DNA of 39,806 nucleotides from an uncultured Granulosicoccaceae bacterium (GCA_938041955.1 CALISD010000106.1:1-39806); one strand, 5' to 3'; numbered from the stretch's first letter, positions 17,101 to 25,501 are shown. Program-made: numbers and translations. The notes: a model not told the origin generated them from the sequence alone.

Positions 17101-19993
17101 AGGTGAGTATCTGAAAACGATTCAGGTCCTTTGGCAGGCTATCCACCTTGCGCGTGTATCCAAGTTTGATAATACCTTTCTTTCGAATGCTCAGTTAACG
17201 GCGTCAAAAGCAGCGGCACAGCGTAGTCTCAATTTCTATAAAAACTACTATGCAGCAAATGCCCGCGTTCCTGAGTATATGACGATGACCGGCGGTGATG
17301 CACCTGATTGTAACAATGGGCAGCCGGCAAATTGTCTTGTCCGTGGGGTTGAAAATCTGCTATTTGGTGAGGCTCGCATATATGCACAAATGGCACGTCT
17401 GGCACTGTTGCTTGATGATCAGGAGTTTGCCAATCTGGTGATTAACGAAAAGATCATGACTGATCGTATCAGTGATACCTCTGATGCACGCTATGGTCTT
17501 ATTGGAAAGTCGACCACCAGCACGGGCGATGCTGAAGCCTGGAATGTACTTGAATCCGTGTTCTCACTTTGCCTTAACGCAAGCAATGAAACAACACCAC
17601 CGGTGAATACAAATAATCGCGTTCCGGTTGCGTCTGCGGATTCGTACAGTGTGATAGCAGGTCAGTCGCTGGAGGTGACGGCAGTATCCTTGTTGAGCAA
17701 TGATACTGATGCAGATAACGATTCGCTGCAGTTGGTCTCGGTGGATAATACCGGCTCTCAAGGTGGTAGTCTTGTCGCGAGCAATGGCAACAGCTGGACT
17801 TACACACCGGCAGCAGGATTTTCCGGTACTGAAGCTTTCACTTACACCATCTCTGACGGGCGTGGAGGATCGGCTCAAGGTACTATTTCGATTCAGGTCG
17901 CTTCAACCCCCGGTGGTACAGGTGGTGTTGTGGTGGTTAACCCTACAGCTATAGATATTCAAACGGGCGCGCTTAACTATGGCACCTTGCCGTTCTTAAC
18001 TGCCGATGACGTTGATACCTATGATATAGATTCTGCGCCTACGGGTCAGACTCACACTGTGATTTGGACTGCGTCTGAATCGGTTCAAAACCCGACTCAA
18101 ATCCTGTCGGTTCAAATGGTTCTTGCTGGCCACTACTCTCAACCGGCTGTCACGCAAACCACTGCGCTGTATAATTTCAACACGCAAGCCTGGGTGGATC
18201 TCGATACCCGAATTGTTGGCGATGGAACTGATGAAATTGTGCAGCTGACTGGCGGTAGCGAGTATGTTTCTCCTCAAGGATTAATGCGAACTCAGGTTCG
18301 AGCGACACGAAGTGCCGGCAGTTTTACCTCATGGGCTAATTCTCTTAAGTGGTCTGTGACTTACTCTGACCCCACACCTCCAAACCCACCGGGTCCGGGT
18401 GGAGCCATCTCGAATATAGCGGCAGGAATTACGCTTGACGGCAATCTAAGTGAGTGGGCTAGTCTTCAGTCGTTTGGTGTTGATCCAGATGACATTGCCG
18501 GCACCAGCCGTCCACTGGATTGGAAAGAGGCATGGATTGCTAACGATGGCGACAACTTCTACCTTGCGTTCACTAACTATGGTGCGGTAACAGCCTCCTG
18601 GGGTCAGACCATATACTTTGATACTGACGTGAATAGTGCCACGGGCTGGCAGTCAGGTTTATCGATAGGTGCGGACTATGTGATACAAGGCGATGTTGTG
18701 TATCAGTACGCGGGAGATGCAGCCGGTACGGTGTGGCAGTGGAATTTGACAGCAGAGATGGTGGGTACACCTGCTGCTGATACATTCGAATATCGCTTCC
18801 CGCGAACAGCGCTGGGTGATCCGCAGGAATTCAGGGTAGCGTTTGTTGGCTCGAATGAACCGTATGGTGGTGTTGTGGAAGATTTATATCCAGACGGCAT
18901 TTACAATACTGCCAGTGATATCCGTTCTTTCTCATACACGATTGCAGCGCCTGGCAATTCAGCACCGGTTGCTGTCAGTCAAAGTCTTCAGACATCAATG
19001 GATCAAAGCCTGGAGATAACCGTTGCAGGCAATGATTTTGACAATGATGTCCTGAGCTTCTCGGTAGTGGCACAACCCGCTAACGGATCATTGCAGGGCA
19101 CACCACCGAACCTTAGTTATCTGCCAACAGCAGGTTATGTAGGAAGTGATCAATTCACTTTCAGCGTTAGTGACGGGCAGGTACAAAGCGGTGTAGCGAC
19201 AGTTTCCATTAATGTGCTTCCGGCTGGTGGCGGTCAAGTCCCGTCTAATCAGGTATTAAGTATTGCGTTAGATGGCAACCTTGATGAGTGGCAGGCACTG
19301 ACAGGCTTTGGTTCTGATCCTGATGATATCAGTGGGGCGATAAATCCGGTTGACTACCTCGGTGCCGCCATGGCGCATAGTGATACCTCTCTTTATGTGA
19401 GCTATCAAAACGATCAGCTCGCGGTATCAGGAATTGATAGCTGGGCGTTTAATATATACCTGGATACAGATGCGAATGCGGGTACCGGATACCGTAATGG
19501 CATGAATATCGGCACGGACTACCTGCAACAGGGGGAAAGCCTGTATCAGTACGCCGGTGATGGCACTAGCTGGAACTGGTTGTACCGAGGCGATGTGCAG
19601 CGTGCGGTCAACGGTAACGCGGCTGAAATATTAATCGACCGTGTTGCGCTGGGTGACCCTGCTTTAATCAATCTGGTCTTTGTTGGTGATAACCTATCTG
19701 TGGGCGGCAGCACTGAGGACGTCTATCCAGATGGTGCATATGACGGGAACAGTGCGGTAAGACATTTACGTTACTCTACAGATGGTCTTGCAGCTGCGGC
19801 GCAGAATACGCTCACAACAGGTGCCGCCCGTGCACAACCTGTCTCGGGTCGCATTCAGCTTTATCAGAATGCCACGCAGCCGACTATTGTGATTCCTGGT
19901 TCTGGTGGTGGAAGTTCTGGTGGTGGGGCGATTGAGCTTTACTGGCTGATCATTTGCGGGTTATTTTCGGGCTTGATTTTACGTAGAAGGTAA
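14177..19993 (+). CDS. Giant secreted multidomain glycoside hydrolase-like protein with GlyGly-CTERM-like tail
   Basis: About 1,938 residues; the numbers below count from the upstream in-frame ATG at 14162. MENKLF is preferred as the start because AGAGG lies 4 nt upstream. The signal peptide ends NVMA/APD. Residues 30-400 look like a TIM barrel (DGIWLDVPIYLE, TIIIENFP). Residues 460-570 resemble a glutamine amidotransferase-like/beta-galactosidase-trimerisation fold (DIVMLPSVVAM, DYVDAGGVVLATG). Residues 720-1135 are helix-rich and resemble an (alpha/alpha)6 six-hairpin glycosidase. Then come a cadherin-like BIG_9 domain (1150-1245), an unassigned beta domain, a CBM9/DOMON-like module (1414-1590, LDGNLSEW), a second cadherin-like domain (1599-1690) and a second CBM9-like module (1697-1880, LDGNLDEW). 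The end is a GSGGGSSGGG linker, a hydrophobic helix and RRR. The substrate is unknown. It probably processes or binds an extracellular polysaccharide. Confidence 0.8.
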   Translation: MENKLFKSIILAAALFSANVMAAPDWLRDATLGGTYVDRFMDDEELNALLDLRAAENVSVLELDSRLSEYLTDSQFDVEVNLLDRAAKGAHDRAMKAVIYYPALEVITLNGVTAQSSMYRDHPDWVQKSITGAANVFYGNQEVWVDPTSESAWMSPNSPYKEYFLERVRKLAATELDGIWLDVPIYLETGAGWAGAGSYAAADFKQWSIDLGIGGAGGYTIPTVVDFNDPAFRAWVKWRHVNLANFIEDVRIAALEVDPEFTIIIENFPMDYMDATKAGLDATALKMSDKVVQVLETDSVSNETAMAWATTEDFESKITMLKWGKAINYGNASLSFSYGSGILDAGLTLASVIGTGTAPFESKTPDMLNTVDSANRSKWFGFVRNNSDELLATPRKANVGIWYSSATRDFHDFPVGGEYGMFSNVVNPNNDPAWWSTEPDDSFAKKPHLGGYRGLSAAMTRLHIPYKVVTAPGSVASEIEGLDIVMLPSVVAMSDFHANALKDYVDAGGVVLATGKVPGSMDAFGKPRANNPLADLFGFGATPARRVNQYGQGLAIYRPDIIGKDVFGMSGNVVDAAYAMAELEQLARIHTDEPFTVENAENVYIDHAVSSDTRKHLYLVNYSGLQQPIVAAPKTVSVYYNAGESYRLDSASLNTPDGDSALAVRNEGHGIYRFDVPVDQFSLVNLGLTAIVPTLPPVYDGPVFADAAQQEAAESGLQFILNSMRNSALPRPYNYGVHTNLLDNSSGTEVYTNGHHVTGEHMGLLLRTAACMKDETAYDQAYEYVKDAMYSPLYHVPNWSIDKLAQRPFVENSGAGLWLNANAPLDDLRIIRGLMDGYEKMGRRDAEVLARSMLEGLYWTTVTANNQKADQFFEEYSGGLLGFAWDWAEVDDATLTPPAVATGEGVLTYGLIPIDYQELGTMGLAAQRDHRWGSVLSSATQLLLDAEINSSGLFYNGYDVEKIFTGDFEYQGETQGEYLKTIQVLWQAIHLARVSKFDNTFLSNAQLTASKAAAQRSLNFYKNYYAANARVPEYMTMTGGDAPDCNNGQPANCLVRGVENLLFGEARIYAQMARLALLLDDQEFANLVINEKIMTDRISDTSDARYGLIGKSTTSTGDAEAWNVLESVFSLCLNASNETTPPVNTNNRVPVASADSYSVIAGQSLEVTAVSLLSNDTDADNDSLQLVSVDNTGSQGGSLVASNGNSWTYTPAAGFSGTEAFTYTISDGRGGSAQGTISIQVASTPGGTGGVVVVNPTAIDIQTGALNYGTLPFLTADDVDTYDIDSAPTGQTHTVIWTASESVQNPTQILSVQMVLAGHYSQPAVTQTTALYNFNTQAWVDLDTRIVGDGTDEIVQLTGGSEYVSPQGLMRTQVRATRSAGSFTSWANSLKWSVTYSDPTPPNPPGPGGAISNIAAGITLDGNLSEWASLQSFGVDPDDIAGTSRPLDWKEAWIANDGDNFYLAFTNYGAVTASWGQTIYFDTDVNSATGWQSGLSIGADYVIQGDVVYQYAGDAAGTVWQWNLTAEMVGTPAADTFEYRFPRTALGDPQEFRVAFVGSNEPYGGVVEDLYPDGIYNTASDIRSFSYTIAAPGNSAPVAVSQSLQTSMDQSLEITVAGNDFDNDVLSFSVVAQPANGSLQGTPPNLSYLPTAGYVGSDQFTFSVSDGQVQSGVATVSINVLPAGGGQVPSNQVLSIALDGNLDEWQALTGFGSDPDDISGAINPVDYLGAAMAHSDTSLYVSYQNDQLAVSGIDSWAFNIYLDTDANAGTGYRNGMNIGTDYLQQGESLYQYAGDGTSWNWLYRGDVQRAVNGNAAEILIDRVALGDPALINLVFVGDNLSVGGSTEDVYPDGAYDGNSAVRHLRYSTDGLAAAAQNTLTTGAARAQPVSGRIQLYQNATQPTIVIPGSGGGSSGGGAIELYWLIICGLFSGLILRRR

Positions 19994-20009
19994 ATGTCTG
20001 GCGAGGTGC

Positions 20010-20036
20010 GGCTAAGTGTGGCAATCACACTTAGCC
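20010..20036 (+). terminator. Hairpin after the giant hydrolase gene
   Basis: GGCTAAGTGTG (20010-20020) pairs perfectly with CACACTTAGCC (20026-20036) around a 5-nt loop, 17 bp beyond the stop codon. The following sequence is TCATTCACGTTTT, so the U-tract is not immediate. It is probably a terminator or 3' stabilising stem separating the hydrolase from the histidine kinase. Confidence 0.6.
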
Positions 20037-20102
20037 TCATTCACGTTTTCTGCACACAGTGTTTGGTAGACTCATCAGTCTTTAAATAGCAGTTGCCTGT
20101 AA

Positions 20103-21392
20103 ATGCTTGGCTCAAATAATAATCGTGTTCAGTCCAGGCTGCTGAGAGTTTTTGTACTTCAGCTTGTGTTGATTAGTATCGTCACCGTGATAGGCGTTCT
20201 GACGGCGAGCTTAATAGTAGAGCGCTTGCTGGTGAATAAAGCGCTTCGTGGCGAGGCGGAATTCTTTTGGGATCGGCGAGCCGAATCATCAGAATTCCAA
20301 TTGCCGGAAACGATGAACCTGATTGCATTCTTATCCTCAGACCAAAACAGGCCTGTTCCGATATCCTATCGGCAACTCGGTCTTGGGCAGCACAGAGTAG
20401 ATAATGAAGGGCAGCGCCAGGTGGTTCACGTGAGTGAGCGCAATGGTGAGCGCCTCTACCTTTTGTTTGCAGGGGGAACCGTTAGCAACCTGGCGTTCTA
20501 TTTCGGGGTGCTGCCACTGATCCTGGTGTTGCTGACGATGTATAGTTTCGCATTTCTTACCTACTTGTTGTCAAAGCAGGCTGTGTCACCGATCACGCGA
20601 CTGGCCAGTGTGATAGAGACGTTTGATTTTAATAAACGTGATGCAACAGAATTGAACCTCGCGAATCTGGAACGCTCCACTAACTCGGAGACCGGAATAC
20701 TGGTTGAGGCGCTGGATCATTTTGTAGAAAGATCGCAGGCCTCAATCGAACGTGAGCGAAACTTCACCCGTTTCGCATCACATGAACTGCGCACACCGCT
20801 TGCAGTGATACAAGGGTCGGCGTCATCACTTGAGTTGTTGGACCTTGAGGGAGCGCCGGCGCGAGCGGTGCAGCGTATAAAAAGAACTTCGAGACAAATG
20901 GGTGATTTGCTCAACACGCTATTGTTGCTGGCACGTGAAGAGGGTGAAGCGGATACCGAAAATTGTAGTGCGCTGAATGTGAATGATCTGATCGATACGC
21001 TGGTAGCGCAGCTGAGTATCGTGCACGCGGACGAAGCCAATACGGTTGAAGTGGAGCATCGTGAACAGCTCAGCGTAAAAGCCCCGGAGTCAGTGTTGAC
21101 CATTGTATTGGGTAATCTATTGGGGAATGCACTTAGCTACACCCGTAATGGTCGTATTGTAGTGACGGTCGACTACGGTCGAGTTCTTATTGAAGATACC
21201 GGTGTTGGTATGGACAAAGAGTCAGTTGAAAAAGCGTTTGAACCTTTCTTTCGTGCGAGTACCGATAATGATTCGCATCAACACCAGGGGTTGGGGTTGG
21301 CAATTGTTAAGCAAAGCTGCAGAAATTATGGCTGGGTGATTGAAATGGATAGTGTTTTGGGGGAGGGGACCTGGGTTTCTATTGAGTTTTGA
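20103..21392 (+). CDS. Orphan membrane sensor histidine kinase
   Basis: A 429-residue two-component sensor. Transmembrane helix 1 is at about 14-38, a short periplasmic sensor loop spans 40-125, and helix 2 is at 130-157. A HAMP-like linker follows, then the HisKA H-box FASHELRTPLAVIQ with phospho-acceptor H227. The HATPase_c domain shows the N-box (NLLGNALSYT), G1 (EDTGVGM), F-box (FEPFF) and G2 (QGLGLAI). No response regulator gene lies next to it: the upstream gene is the giant hydrolase and the downstream gene is on the opposite strand. Its partner and signal are therefore unknown. The ribosome site before the ATG is weak. Confidence 0.92.
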   Translation: MLGSNNNRVQSRLLRVFVLQLVLISIVTVIGVLTASLIVERLLVNKALRGEAEFFWDRRAESSEFQLPETMNLIAFLSSDQNRPVPISYRQLGLGQHRVDNEGQRQVVHVSERNGERLYLLFAGGTVSNLAFYFGVLPLILVLLTMYSFAFLTYLLSKQAVSPITRLASVIETFDFNKRDATELNLANLERSTNSETGILVEALDHFVERSQASIERERNFTRFASHELRTPLAVIQGSASSLELLDLEGAPARAVQRIKRTSRQMGDLLNTLLLLAREEGEADTENCSALNVNDLIDTLVAQLSIVHADEANTVEVEHREQLSVKAPESVLTIVLGNLLGNALSYTRNGRIVVTVDYGRVLIEDTGVGMDKESVEKAFEPFFRASTDNDSHQHQGLGLAIVKQSCRNYGWVIEMDSVLGEGTWVSIEF

Positions 21393-21780
21393 GGTCGATT
21401 ACTTTTCTCTTGTAGGTTGAAGTGAATGGATTGCCACCCGCTGGCGCATCGGGTTTTCTGAGGGGGCGCAGGGTTTGAGCGGTTTGAACTGATTGACGAA
21501 CCGGACATCCCACGTTCACGCTGAGAGTTTATGTGGGACTTGACTCACTATCGTCGTGTGGTCTGTTAATAAGGTTGGTAGCAGATCATTGACTACACGT
21601 GCCCATATCAGCCGGTCGTGATTTTCAGTTTGTGTATGTCGAATTCTGTCCAATATCGCCGGTTTTCGAGAGTTGTGGGACACTCTCGCTTCGATTCACT
21701 GAGCAAAGAATAGCGCAGGGCGAGATTAATGCGTTTGCTTAAAGTATCGATATAACGGCGTGTCAGTGCCGATCACGATA
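21393..21780. other. Convergent intergenic region
   Basis: This gap separates the plus-strand histidine kinase from the minus-strand pilX-like gene. It carries a degenerate copy of the dispersed repeat (21435-21458) followed by GAGGGGGCGC. It also has a 7-bp hairpin, CGAGAGT (21667-21673) with ACTCTCG (21682-21688), which could help end either transcript although no U-run follows. I see no gene. Confidence 0.5.
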
Positions 21781-23850
21781 TTAGAGATTCTTTACCCACA
21801 TTACTGTGGCAGACTGAGGGGTTGCAGGTGGCTGGTGTACACTTAAATCTGGCAAATCGGTAGGTGTGTACAACGGGCTGGATGAATTAAAGTCAATCGT
21901 CGTTGAACCCGAGAGTGAGCTTTGGCCGGTTGATGAGCCGTCGGTGCCCGCACTAATAGGTCCGTTAATTGAGACGTTTCCGCTTGTGAGAATAATGTCG
22001 CCTGCCAGAACGGCGCCGACTATCTCGGTGCTCGCGCCTAAAGTGATGATACCACCGACAAAGGTGCCAGGGGATTCAGGTGGGTAGCCACCTGCGGCTA
22101 AACCAACATTACCTATCTGTGATGGCACGTAAGTACCCGCTACGGTATCGCAGAAATTTATAGGGTAGTACTGAGAGAACTCTGCCTCGTAGCGAGTAGG
22201 TGCTCTGCTGTGATCACCGTCACCTTCGCAGATTTTGTTATAAGCGCCGTGATTTGGTGCCCACAATTTGTATGAACCAGCAGTAGTGATATTGCCACTG
22301 GCAAATATTGAAGTCATGCTATGGCCGCTGTCCAAGACCAGATTGCCATTGAAGAACATCATGCCGGGCGCTGTGTCTCCCGGATTGAGTGTAAATGTGT
22401 TTGTGCTGGTGTTGTAGGTTATGCATCCGTTTGATGTGGAAAAGCCTGTACAAATAGGGAATAGTGGTTCCGCAGGAGCAGTACATTGACCGCTGGGAGC
22501 CAATGTAGTGCACAGGTAATCTTTGTAGGCATTTCCTTCGTAACTTGAATAATCACCGAGGTAATAGACCGAGTCGTCTTCGATTCCGTTTATCCATTTT
22601 ACCGTGACTTTGATTTTATTCTCTGTGTCATCATATTCGACAAAGTAGTTTGCGAAATCCTTTCTAGTCCACACGTCAATCACAGCGCTGTTGTGCACGA
22701 AGGGTTCTAATTCATCCATAACATCTACGTCGTTAAGCGGAAATGCGTTGCTCTCTGCAGTAACGATGGAGCTGGATGATGGACAATTAATCAGCTCTCC
22801 GTTTGCGGAAAGGCTAGTGGGGGATCCCTTTTTTCCAGGCCAGTTAGTGCTAACGCACTTGATGTCTGCTTCGCTGATAGCAGATGGCACGTCTCCCCAG
22901 GACTCCATGTAAATGTTACCTACTGCATTCAGGGAGTCATGATCGCCACTGCCGCTGGTATCGATCTCTCCTCCTGCTGTGGAAATGCCATGGTCACCTG
23001 ACGTAATGTTTATGTTGGCTCTGCTGTTAATATTTTCAGAGCGGCCCGATGCATTGTAAAAAACATCGCCATTGGCGAACACATTCGTTGCATAACCACC
23101 ACCGTCAATCGTGAAGGTGCCGAGCGTACTGACAGTGTCTGCTGAAGCAGAACCTTCCAGATGTACATCATCATTAGCATAAACAGTAGTTGCCTTTACA
23201 CCACTGGCCATATTGACGCTGCCGGTAGTATAAATCGCGTGAAGAGGGCTGACGCTGACTCCTCCCAGTGTGACATCGCCATCTACTTTTAGTGTTACCG
23301 GATTTCCATCGTCTACCAGTGTAATGCCGCCGCTCAGATCAAGGTCGCCATCAAAACTAATTTGAAACGGATCCAGGTTGATGCTTGGAGGGGGATCAAT
23401 CAGCGGTTGATAGTCGTATACCAGCTTCATTGCCGAGGATGTTTTGGATGCTGTATGTTTGTGTATTATGTCAGCGGTCACATGAACTGTACCTGTGGGG
23501 GCATTCTGCAACACGGATAAATTTTCAACATTGACGGTACGGGTGCTATTACCATCATCTAGACTGATGGTGTGTTTAGTCTGTAGTGCCAGTACTTCAG
23601 CCGTGGTTAAGTCTGCCAGGTGTTGGCGGAAGGCTTCTGCGCCCAGCCACATGCCGTTCTGCGCATGCGTAACGGCATTTGATGCGATAGTTATCTGCTG
23701 AGAACTCTTATAACTGTGTATCAAACCGATACTTGTAGTGGTGAGCGCCAGGCTAACCAAAACGATGAATATGATCGACGCCATCCCCTGTTGAGATTTA
23801 GCGCTTATTCCTGGATCATTCATAAGTCGAGATAAATTCATTAGACTCAC
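21781..23850 (-). CDS. Very large PilX-like minor pilin with solenoid-like body
   Basis: The N-terminus (GMASIIFIVLVSLALTTTS, about residues 22-40) matches the PilX_N hydrophobic helix of type IV pilus assembly proteins. Known PilX proteins are about 200 residues; this one has up to 689. After about 150 residues, the body shows repeated short beta-like units alternating Gly/Asp with V/I (KVDGDVTLGGV, TTGSVNMASGV, YANDDVHLEGS, NVFANGDVFYN). This suggests a right-handed beta-solenoid or bactofilin-like stack. Several cysteines follow. The frame opens with GTG at 23850; ATG codons at 23841 and 23823 are alternatives. It is the last gene of the minor pilin operon, 4 bp after pilW, in the place where pilX/pilY1 usually stand. 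An adhesin-like tip role is an inference. Confidence 0.75.
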   Translation of the reverse strand: MSLMNLSRLMNDPGISAKSQQGMASIIFIVLVSLALTTTSIGLIHSYKSSQQITIASNAVTHAQNGMWLGAEAFRQHLADLTTAEVLALQTKHTISLDDGNSTRTVNVENLSVLQNAPTGTVHVTADIIHKHTASKTSSAMKLVYDYQPLIDPPPSINLDPFQISFDGDLDLSGGITLVDDGNPVTLKVDGDVTLGGVSVSPLHAIYTTGSVNMASGVKATTVYANDDVHLEGSASADTVSTLGTFTIDGGGYATNVFANGDVFYNASGRSENINSRANINITSGDHGISTAGGEIDTSGSGDHDSLNAVGNIYMESWGDVPSAISEADIKCVSTNWPGKKGSPTSLSANGELINCPSSSSIVTAESNAFPLNDVDVMDELEPFVHNSAVIDVWTRKDFANYFVEYDDTENKIKVTVKWINGIEDDSVYYLGDYSSYEGNAYKDYLCTTLAPSGQCTAPAEPLFPICTGFSTSNGCITYNTSTNTFTLNPGDTAPGMMFFNGNLVLDSGHSMTSIFASGNITTAGSYKLWAPNHGAYNKICEGDGDHSRAPTRYEAEFSQYYPINFCDTVAGTYVPSQIGNVGLAAGGYPPESPGTFVGGIITLGASTEIVGAVLAGDIILTSGNVSINGPISAGTDGSSTGQSSLSGSTTIDFNSSSPLYTPTDLPDLSVHQPPATPQSATVMWVKNL

Positions 23851-23854
23851 TTAT

Positions 23855-24562
23855 TTAGTTTGGTAAGCACACTGTAAAAGCGGAGTTGAAAGGGGGAGTG
23901 TAGGTGGAGTCCTCGGCGAGAAGGTTCAACTCGGGAAAACTGGGTGCTGTAACTGTCACACTTTGGCGTTGCTGTGTGGGGGTAGCTCCAAATGGTGAGC
24001 AGTTGCCGGCAACCGTGTTTAGATCGAATTGGAACAGCGAGTCGTTGGCAGCAACGTAGGCATTGAGCTCGTCATTCAGCGGCCACCTACCAAGAATGCC
24101 TACAGGTACCCAGACCATAGTTTGAAGGTTGCCAACGGTACTGCAAGGCACGCCGGTAGCTTGTACAAAAGCCAACTCTCTGTAGGTTTTATGATCTATA
24201 GTCACCTCGTTCTCGTGTATGCCCCGGCATACAGTATTGCCGTCGTGATATTTCCAACGCAGTTGATCGCTGTTATCCCCCACGCTGTTGATCCACACAT
24301 TCGGTGTTGTACTATTTGCTATCCCGAACCCGGCATTCGTTAGCTCTTTTTCTATAACCAGTCGGGTGTGCATTAACTGTGATGTGTACTCTGCTCCCTG
24401 TGTGGCTTCGTTTGCTGACAAACGGTGATTGCTATACATATTCAACGCAGCGAGCATGGCGAGCATAGATAGATTGATACTGACGAGCAGGCTCATCAAT
24501 GTCATGCCGCACTGTGAAGCTCTGACATTGCTATGCGATAGGTTGTACGTTTTAACGCTCAA
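23855..24562 (-). CDS. pilW: Type IV pilus minor pilin PilW
   Basis: Minor pilin/pseudopilin of 235 residues. The prepilin-like start has the pattern CG/MTLMSLLVSINLSML near residue 19, with a hydrophobic alpha1-N helix. The conserved region after it (QLMHTRLVIEKELTNAGFGI) is characteristic of PilW, which helps prime pilus assembly. The glutamate normally at +5 of the mature helix is replaced by serine in this alignment, as in some minor pilins. Translation appears to begin at TTG (24560-24562), whose TTGA overlaps the pilV stop codon. No internal ATG comes before the helix. It is followed after 4 bp by the PilX-like gene. Confidence 0.8.
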   Translation of the reverse strand: MSVKTYNLSHSNVRASQCGMTLMSLLVSINLSMLAMLAALNMYSNHRLSANEATQGAEYTSQLMHTRLVIEKELTNAGFGIANSTTPNVWINSVGDNSDQLRWKYHDGNTVCRGIHENEVTIDHKTYRELAFVQATGVPCSTVGNLQTMVWVPVGILGRWPLNDELNAYVAANDSLFQFDLNTVAGNCSPFGATPTQQRQSVTVTAPSFPELNLLAEDSTYTPPFNSAFTVCLPN

Positions 24563-24990
24563 GGGGTAACCCAGGTTCCACCGACTACCATTTGCCCACC
24601 GATACTAGCGTGAGTCACTGACAGAACAATTGGAGAGGGTATGTCTGTGATGTCTGTGCTAGTCCAACTGGGTTCACCATCCGCAAGGATATTTGCCGTG
24701 ATAGTTTGGTCACAGCCCTGCACCTCAGTCGTCAGAGTGAGGTTTGGCAGAAAAATTTCCGGGGTAGTAGGTGGGTCAGTAGCGCAGATTATATTTCGAC
24801 CGTTGTTTATTAGTTCCGAGCGTATTTGCACCAGAGCCATTTCTTGTAGTCGTATCTCGCCTTGTGAGGCACTTGCTCTGGAGCTCAGATATATCGCCCC
24901 CTTACTGACAAAGGCGAGAAGTAGAAGAGCTATAACTGCCTCAACCAATGAGCTACCGCGCTGCTGTTTAATGGACAAACATTTTTTCAC
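24559..24990 (-). CDS. pilV: Type IV pilus minor pilin PilV
   Basis: Minor pilin with the class III signal site RG/SSLVEAVIALLLLAF; glutamate at +5 is present. The proposed start is GTG at 24988-24990 (leader VKKCLSIKQQRG), which gives a short basic leader and 143 residues. The open frame extends to 25038, but that would overlap fimT by 71 bp and produce an atypical leader. With the GTG start the overlap is 23 bp. The body shows QEMALVQIRSELINNGRNI, typical of PilV. Its stop overlaps the pilW start. Confidence 0.75.
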   Translation of the reverse strand: MKKCLSIKQQRGSSLVEAVIALLLLAFVSKGAIYLSSRASASQGEIRLQEMALVQIRSELINNGRNIICATDPPTTPEIFLPNLTLTTEVQGCDQTITANILADGEPSWTSTDITDIPSPIVLSVTHASIGGQMVVGGTWVTP

Positions 24991-25501
24991 TATTTGTGCC
25001 TGCGGTAAGTGTGACTGGAAAAATCCGGCTGTTGACACAACTGGTGCATGTGCCGTTTTGGGTTGTCAGTCCAGATCTATCAAAGCATGCACAGGTCACT
25101 GCGACATCGTTATCAGCACCGGTGTTTATGCTGACGTCATCTGAGATTCGAGTGTTCCAAACCACCTCCCCAGCTGCTGTCGCACAATCTGGTGGCGTAA
25201 TTGTGGTGGTTGTACCGCTGGTGATAGTGGTGCGCTCATAGATCGTGATAGTTCGGGTATTGTTGGTGCTGTCGGCCAGGCAAACTGCCGTGACCGGTTC
25301 GAAATCAGTGGCGAGTGCCTGATTGCGAATTGCGACACCTTTGGCTTTGCCGAGGGCTTCTGTTAGATCGCCGCGTACTTTGGTAACCTTTGCCTCAGAT
25401 ACCCATGTCTGTCCAAGGGGAAAGGTGGTTGCGGCAAGTATCCCAATTATCGCAACAACTGTCATCAGCTCAACCAGGGAAAATCCACGTGTGGATTTCA
25501 C
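24968..25501 (-). CDS. fimT: GspH/FimT-family minor pilin
   Basis: Pseudopilin of the GspH/FimT/FimU type, about 177 residues. The prepilin site is TRG/FSLVELMTVVAIIGILAA. The GTG start at 25501 is preferred over the longer frame to 25531 because its GTGA overlaps the pilE-like stop codon, and it yields a compact leader, (M)KSTRG. The C-terminal third has four cysteines (TCACFDRSG and GTCTSCVN), probably forming disulfides. By family knowledge it is part of the priming complex at the pilus tip, and FimT relatives can bind DNA during natural transformation. DNA binding cannot be judged here. Confidence 0.8.
   Translation of the reverse strand: MKSTRGFSLVELMTVVAIIGILAATTFPLGQTWVSEAKVTKVRGDLTEALGKAKGVAIRNQALATDFEPVTAVCLADSTNNTRTITIYERTTITSGTTTTITPPDCATAAGEVVWNTRISDDVSINTGADNDVAVTCACFDRSGLTTQNGTCTSCVNSRIFPVTLTAGTNSEKMFVH

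Noticed and set aside
21435..21458. The third repeat copy as an equal member of the family
   Set aside because: It aligns only with small gaps and several mismatches, so it is kept as a degenerate relative and not called as a separate feature.
24641..25144. A 167-codon plus-strand open frame across pilV/fimT
   Set aside because: It is antisense to two genes with clear prepilin signatures and shows no recognisable domain of its own.
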